Positions 59,764 through 63,891 of a DNA stretch of 63,891 nt are shown here, one piece after another; position 1 is the first letter of the stretch, and every line of letters starts with the position of its first letter. A program made the translations under genes and the position numbers. The notes under the pieces were generated by a model, which was not told where the DNA came from, searched no databases, and worked only from the letters and a program-made list of their open reading frames with translations. This DNA comes from Brevibacterium sp. S22 (GTDB taxonomy: Bacteria; Actinomycetota; Actinomycetes; Actinomycetales; Brevibacteriaceae): positions 1-63,891 of the forward strand of contig NZ_RHFG01000023.1 of assembly GCF_004745485.1 (NCBI RefSeq), in the 5' to 3' direction.

Positions 59764-61524
59764 TTGTGGAGTTCACCGTTTTCGGTGCGATCGTATGTCG
59801 CTCGTAAACTGACGCCTGCGCGAAAGGCGTGGATCTCGAAGCTGCGACATGGCGAACATCAGTGGCAGAGGCGTACACCGCTGGTTCGACCTTGGGCCGG
59901 TACACCAGTCGACTCATTTGACGCACGAAGAGCTCAGGCCCAAAGCCTGGCAGTCGTCCGAGAGGTGCTGCGCCGCGCCGACATTCAGTTCGTCGAACTT
60001 CCACGGTTGAGCGTCTTCTCACCAACGCTCGTCATCGACTCCAAGTTCTCTTTTCAAGCGCTCCAGGCAATCACAGCGATTCATGATTCTGATCCCGGAA
60101 CTGGCGCAAAGAAGAGTACCTGGACGATACGGTACTTCGCCGCTGACGGGGCTGAAATCGCTGCCAGAAAGGCTGAGAAATATCCCGCAAGGATCGCCTC
60201 GATAGCCTGCCTGAGGCATCACATCGCCGCCAATGACAGAGATCTGTCGACATCGGCGCTCACGGTGACGGTGGAGTTGTGGGACAGACTGGGGCGCGAC
60301 AGGCAACGCGCCGATGGGGCGTCGCACATCGCAGGGACTCGTCATCGCAGACATCCTGACCACAATCTGGCTGTCGACTACATCGAACCGACTGCCTGGT
60401 TCCATGCGATACGCGATGATCACCGCCTCAGACTGCCTGCACCTCACCTCTACACCCTCCAAGAACCGGTCGATATCGTCTACACCTGGGTCGACGGCGC
60501 AGATCCGAAATGGCGGGCCAGAATGAGCGAGGCGATGGAAGCCGCCGATCTGCGCGTGACTGAACCCAGCGCCCTGGCAGAATCGAGGTTCACCTCCCGT
60601 GACGAACTGAAGTACTCCCTCCGCTCGCTCGAATACTACGCATCGTGGGCCAACCACATCTACATCGTCACCGATGATCAGATACCGGACTGGCTGAACA
60701 CCGATCACCCGAAGATCACCGTTGTCGACCATCGCGACATCTTCACCGACCCGACTGTGCTTCCGGTGTTCAACTCTCATGCAATCGAGTCGCAGCTGCA
60801 CCACATCGAGGGACTCTGCGATCGCTACGTCTATCTCAACGACGATTGCTTCTTCCTCCGTCCGACCGACCCCGAGCTGTTCTATTCGGGTAACGGGCTT
60901 GCCCGACACTTCCCTTCTGTTGTCCCCATCGACATAGGCGGCTGGTCGCCCCGGGATCTGCCGATCATCTCTGCAGCCAAACAGGGCAGGGACTACCTGC
61001 TCGACGCATACGGACGCACGGTCACCCACCGCTTCAAGCACACCCCGCACCCTCAGATCAGACCGGTGCTCGAAGCCATGGAACGCGAACACCCCGATCT
61101 GTTCTCCCACGTAGCCGCCTCAGTGTTCCGATCCCCCAGCGACTATTCGATTGCGTCGTCTCTGCACCATTTCGACGCTTTCGAAAGAGGACACTCTGTG
61201 GAGGGTTGGATCGGCTACCGATTCATCGACCTCGGCCGTCCCGATCTGGATCTGCAATTGGCCAGGGTGGCCAGAGCCGATGATCTGGACGTGTTCTGTC
61301 TCAATGAGACGACGCTGTGTGATGAGTCGCGCGAGACCATCGACAGCACAGTAGGCAGATTCCTCAACGACCGTTTTCCAATCCCGTCAAGTTTCGAGTC
61401 GCAGCCAGAGAAGGGAACACCGTGGATCAAAGACTCATCACGAAAGCGGCGGGGATCGCCAAACCGTTGGTCATCGGCGTCGCGGGAGAGCAAAGGTATC
61501 TCAAGCTTCGCCGATATGGGCTGA
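59764..61524 (+). CDS. Stealth-family sugar-phosphate transferase (first of two)
   Basis: The product is 586 residues. The conserved Stealth regions are visible: CR1 VDIVYTWVDGADPKW (near 236), CR2 SRDELKYSLRSLEYYASWANHIYIVTDDQ (near 280), CR3 NSHAIESQLHHIEGLCDRYVYLNDDCFF (near 340) and CR4 FKHTPHPQIRPVLEAMEREHPDLF (near 425). Stealth proteins transfer hexose-1-phosphate in capsule and wall polymers, and the human GlcNAc-1-phosphotransferase is related. The start is a TTG with AAGGAGG 8 bases upstream. The family-typical end (FPIPSSFES) is followed by 39 extra residues that overlap the next gene by 103 bases. Confidence 0.88.
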   Translation: MWSSPFSVRSYVARKLTPARKAWISKLRHGEHQWQRRTPLVRPWAGTPVDSFDARRAQAQSLAVVREVLRRADIQFVELPRLSVFSPTLVIDSKFSFQALQAITAIHDSDPGTGAKKSTWTIRYFAADGAEIAARKAEKYPARIASIACLRHHIAANDRDLSTSALTVTVELWDRLGRDRQRADGASHIAGTRHRRHPDHNLAVDYIEPTAWFHAIRDDHRLRLPAPHLYTLQEPVDIVYTWVDGADPKWRARMSEAMEAADLRVTEPSALAESRFTSRDELKYSLRSLEYYASWANHIYIVTDDQIPDWLNTDHPKITVVDHRDIFTDPTVLPVFNSHAIESQLHHIEGLCDRYVYLNDDCFFLRPTDPELFYSGNGLARHFPSVVPIDIGGWSPRDLPIISAAKQGRDYLLDAYGRTVTHRFKHTPHPQIRPVLEAMEREHPDLFSHVAASVFRSPSDYSIASSLHHFDAFERGHSVEGWIGYRFIDLGRPDLDLQLARVARADDLDVFCLNETTLCDESRETIDSTVGRFLNDRFPIPSSFESQPEKGTPWIKDSSRKRRGSPNRWSSASRESKGISSFADMG

Positions 61525-63095
61525 AACGACTACGCAGCTTCAACCGTCGGCGCGAGGAAGCCGATCGTTTCAGATCAGAGAAAAGCGGATTCTCGTTAGA
61601 CCGTGAGGTGACTCGCCATGGCGGGCTTCTCACCGAGCTCGTCGATGAGATGACTCCGACGGCCGCGGCGAAGGCGAACTTCGACTTCACCGTCGATGCC
61701 CTCGACTCACGTGGGATCAGGTGGTGGCTGGTCGAAGACTATTCGGGCCACGGGTATCGGATCGGTGTTCACTTCGACGATAAACGGCGAGTGGCAGATG
61801 CCCTCGTGAGAAGACGGTTGGCAATGCCGATCTATGCTCGGTCTGACCGTTCGGGCCCGGTCGCCCTGTCCTCGATTCTGGAGCTCGCGACTGACCCTGA
61901 ACTGGGTGTCATCACGGTGGCTGCGCCGAAGAAGGTGCGGGACAACAACTGGTCGTTCGGCTTCAGATTCGGTTGTTCGGTCGAGATGTGGACGACCACA
62001 GCAACAGAGTCGCGCGTCGTAGTCGAAGCGCCTGCGGAGAATCGTGCCGCGAAATTGATGTCGGAAGAAGAGTTCGAGCTGCAGAAGTCGAAGACGGAGT
62101 CAGGTCGTGAGTGCCTGACACCGGCCGTGCTGACGGAAACCATGCTCGAGGACATCACCTTCCCGATTGATGCCGTCTACACCTGGGTCGACGGCGCCGA
62201 TCCTGCGTGGGTTACGTCGAAACGACGGCTCGAAGCGCAGCTAGCGGGTCACGAATATCATCCCGAAGCCAATCATGAGGCCAGGTTCGAGTCCAAGGAC
62301 GAGCTGAAGTACTCGCTTCGATCGTTGGAGTACTTCGCGCCATGGTTCAACAAGGTTTACATCGTTACGGCCGGGCAATTACCTTCCTGGCTCAACGTCG
62401 ACCACCCGAAAATTGTCATGATCGATCACAGCGACATCTACGATGTCCCCGATCACCTACCGACGTTCAACAGCAATTCGATCATCTCGAGACTCCATCA
62501 CATTCCCGGATTGAGCGAACACTTCATCTATCTCAACGACGATGTCATGTTCGGCAAACCGGTGCGTCCACAAGACTTCTTCCTACCCAGCGGTGCAGTC
62601 AAGGTCTTCCCTTCTCGCAACCATCGACCGTTTGGTGCACCGACGGCGGAGGACGGACCTCATTTCAATCTCACGCGGAATATTCGACAGCTCCTGCGCG
62701 AAGAGTTCGGGGTCACTGTCACCAGAGCCGTCAAGCACACACCGTATCCAATGCTCAAGAGCCTGCATTTCGAGATGGAGGAGAAGTTTCGAGGCGACTA
62801 TGAGCGCACATGGGCCAGCCGGTTCCGTCACCACGACGATATCGTCGCCGACCAGCTGTTCCACTACTACTCGCAGATAGTGGGCAAATCCGTCGCGACG
62901 TCGATCACCTATCGCTACATCAATATTCGCGACGACAATTACCGCTGGGTGCTGCGCGAGACGCTTCGCCAACGCAATCGTTCCACTCTGTGTCTCAATG
63001 ACGCACCCGCTGAAGACGTCGAGCCACTCAGCGACGAAGAGGTGATGGAGTTCCTCAACGCGTACTTTCCGGTTAAGAGTTCGTTCGAAGCCTGA
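61422..63095 (+). CDS. Stealth-family sugar-phosphate transferase (second of two)
   Basis: The 557-residue product is a paralogue of the preceding gene. The same regions appear: PIDAVYTWVDGADPAWV (near 248), SKDELKYSLRSLEYFAPWFNKVYIVTAGQ, NSNSIISRLHHIPGLSEHFIYLNDDVMFGKP and VKHTPYPMLKSLHFEMEEKF. The first 240 residues form a separate N-terminal domain with no motif I can name. The GTG start at 61422 has GAAGGGA upstream. The pair probably adds phosphosugar units to a surface glycan; no other glycan genes are in the window. Confidence 0.9.
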   Translation: MDQRLITKAAGIAKPLVIGVAGEQRYLKLRRYGLKRLRSFNRRREEADRFRSEKSGFSLDREVTRHGGLLTELVDEMTPTAAAKANFDFTVDALDSRGIRWWLVEDYSGHGYRIGVHFDDKRRVADALVRRRLAMPIYARSDRSGPVALSSILELATDPELGVITVAAPKKVRDNNWSFGFRFGCSVEMWTTTATESRVVVEAPAENRAAKLMSEEEFELQKSKTESGRECLTPAVLTETMLEDITFPIDAVYTWVDGADPAWVTSKRRLEAQLAGHEYHPEANHEARFESKDELKYSLRSLEYFAPWFNKVYIVTAGQLPSWLNVDHPKIVMIDHSDIYDVPDHLPTFNSNSIISRLHHIPGLSEHFIYLNDDVMFGKPVRPQDFFLPSGAVKVFPSRNHRPFGAPTAEDGPHFNLTRNIRQLLREEFGVTVTRAVKHTPYPMLKSLHFEMEEKFRGDYERTWASRFRHHDDIVADQLFHYYSQIVGKSVATSITYRYINIRDDNYRWVLRETLRQRNRSTLCLNDAPAEDVEPLSDEEVMEFLNAYFPVKSSFEA

Positions 63096-63135
63096 AACCT
63101 TCGTTTAGAGAACCGCCGGCGGCGAGTGATTCGCA

Positions 63136-63155
63136 GGCAGTGAAATTTCACTGCC
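63136..63155. terminator. Perfect 20-bp palindrome after the Stealth genes
   Basis: GGCAGTGAAATTTCACTGCC lies 40 bases after the second Stealth stop codon. It can form a 10-pair hairpin without a loop, or a smaller loop by opening AATT. There is no T-run, so it may be a terminator or a protein-binding site. Confidence 0.45.
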
Positions 63156-63891
63156 AACTCCGAGCACCCACGAACTGGGACCAATGAGCACCGCCGCAGT
63201 ATCCGTGCGTTCGACAGATCGGTCGCGACCTCGCTCAGCGCGACGATTCGGAGAGCACTTCGACCCGCTTTTCCTTTGTCCAAACCGAACAGGTGGCATC
63301 ATGAACACAGTTCTCCACGATCTTCGGGCTGGTTGCTGCATAATTGCTCGCTACGTCCACTGATAGGGCACCTCGCCTGTTGGAATCTGGTGATGCCGAA
63401 CAGGACCAGAACAGGTGCTCCCGGATCACCAGTAATACTTACCAAACCAGTATCAGCAGGAAAACCGTTGAAAGTTGGTACGAAGCTCGAGCCGATCCGA
63501 GGTCCGCGAAGACCAGAATCCGGTGATAAACCATCGCGTCGTGCCACATCGCAAAAACGTGAGGCATCGACCTCTCGCACTCGGGATTCAAAATTGACTG
63601 CGACTCGAACGACAAGCGGAGCCCAGACGTTGGTCACCCGATACACTGTGGGAAACTTCATCAACGTAGCCCAGAACAATTCTGTCGCTGAACCCAACTG
63701 ACTCATTCTATTGGAAATATGTTTGCTCTAAAACGCCGACCACGGCTACCCGACGTCCCAATCTGGCTCTGCGGAATGAAGCGTGGTGACTGAGCAGTAG
63801 TCCAGTCGGTGTGTCGATGAGGGCAACGAAGGATCGGAGCCCCCATCATCGGAAGTGACGAAACAACCCACCGATGGAGACTCCGACCGTG
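63156..63891. other. Region without a supported gene at the window edge
   Basis: About 740 bases with lower GC and stop-rich frames. Open frames at 63276-63701 (+) and 63299-63706 (-) overlap each other antisense, have no ribosome-binding site and show no recognisable family. The last 110 bases return to higher GC and may belong to an element or gene continuing past the window. I see no clear inverted-repeat end of an insertion sequence. Confidence 0.4.

Noticed and set aside
63276..63701. Possible remnant of a surface protein with Ig-like repeats (SPVILTKPVSAGKPLKVG stretch)
   Set aside because: The resemblance is short, the frame has no start signal, and an opposite-strand frame covers the same bases.
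63780..63891. Possible insertion-sequence end at the right edge
   Set aside because: No transposase motif or terminal inverted repeat can be seen in the part present.

Overview
The window is high-GC actinobacterial DNA with dense, often overlapping genes. The best guess is an orange-pigmented Brevibacterium (Micrococcales). The main reason is a complete aromatic-carotenoid locus in the Brevibacterium arrangement: crtE-crtB-crtI on the minus strand, and divergently a MarR regulator, a P450, crtYc, crtYd, crtU and a photolyase. A Corynebacterium-like crtR position and many GTG, TTG and ATGA-coupled starts fit the same assignment. No rRNA, tRNA, CRISPR array or complete insertion sequence was recognised.

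Layout. 1-9.7 kb: housekeeping and small regulated units. These are a small acidic protein behind a 36-bp-period repeat, a PTH2-like protein, a DinB/DUF664 protein, an XRE-cupin regulator facing an exported epoxide-hydrolase-like protein (with a shared candidate operator), an aldo/keto reductase divergent from TetR plus an HSL-type esterase, a PAP2 membrane enzyme and a DEAD-box helicase. 9.7-19.4 kb: the carotenoid cluster. crtB carries a one-base frameshift in a G6 tract. 19.4-24.4 kb: madLM malonate-type transporter, FadR-type regulator, lhgO and an MHS-family transporter. 24.5-25.4 kb: a toxin-less pair of an XRE antitoxin-like protein and a SecB-like chaperone. 25.7-39.4 kb: a non-ribosomal peptide locus with a small secreted peptide, a 3513-residue three-module NRPS, MbtH, a DrrAB-type ABC exporter and a phosphopantetheinyl transferase. 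39.3-42.7 kb: a baeRF-type protein, a small acidic protein, and an iron-siderophore binding lipoprotein facing an AraC regulator across a DtxR-like box.

42.8-52.8 kb: a DUF418 membrane protein facing a TetR. Next comes a TetR-associated region in which an FMN reductase-MFS-TetR-membrane protein operon, a SRPBCC-GNAT fusion and a hydrolase-M23 peptidase operon share a near-identical 23-bp operator at two promoters. A LysR regulator and a hemerythrin protein follow. 53.2-59.5 kb: an oligopeptide ABC transporter operon (fused DppDF, DppC, DppB, lipoprotein) headed by an XRE-TetR fusion regulator. 59.7-63.1 kb: two tandem Stealth-family sugar-phosphate transferases. The last 0.8 kb holds no gene I can support.

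How the parts work together. The crt genes would make GGPP, then phytoene, lycopene, beta-carotene and isorenieratene, with hydroxylation by the P450. The step at CrtB is interrupted in this sequence unless the frameshift is a sequencing error or is reversible. The NRPS locus has its own carrier activation (PPTase), adenylation helper (MbtH) and exporter. Next to the ferric-siderophore binding protein this suggests a peptide siderophore, but the product is unknown and no aryl-acid starter genes are present here.
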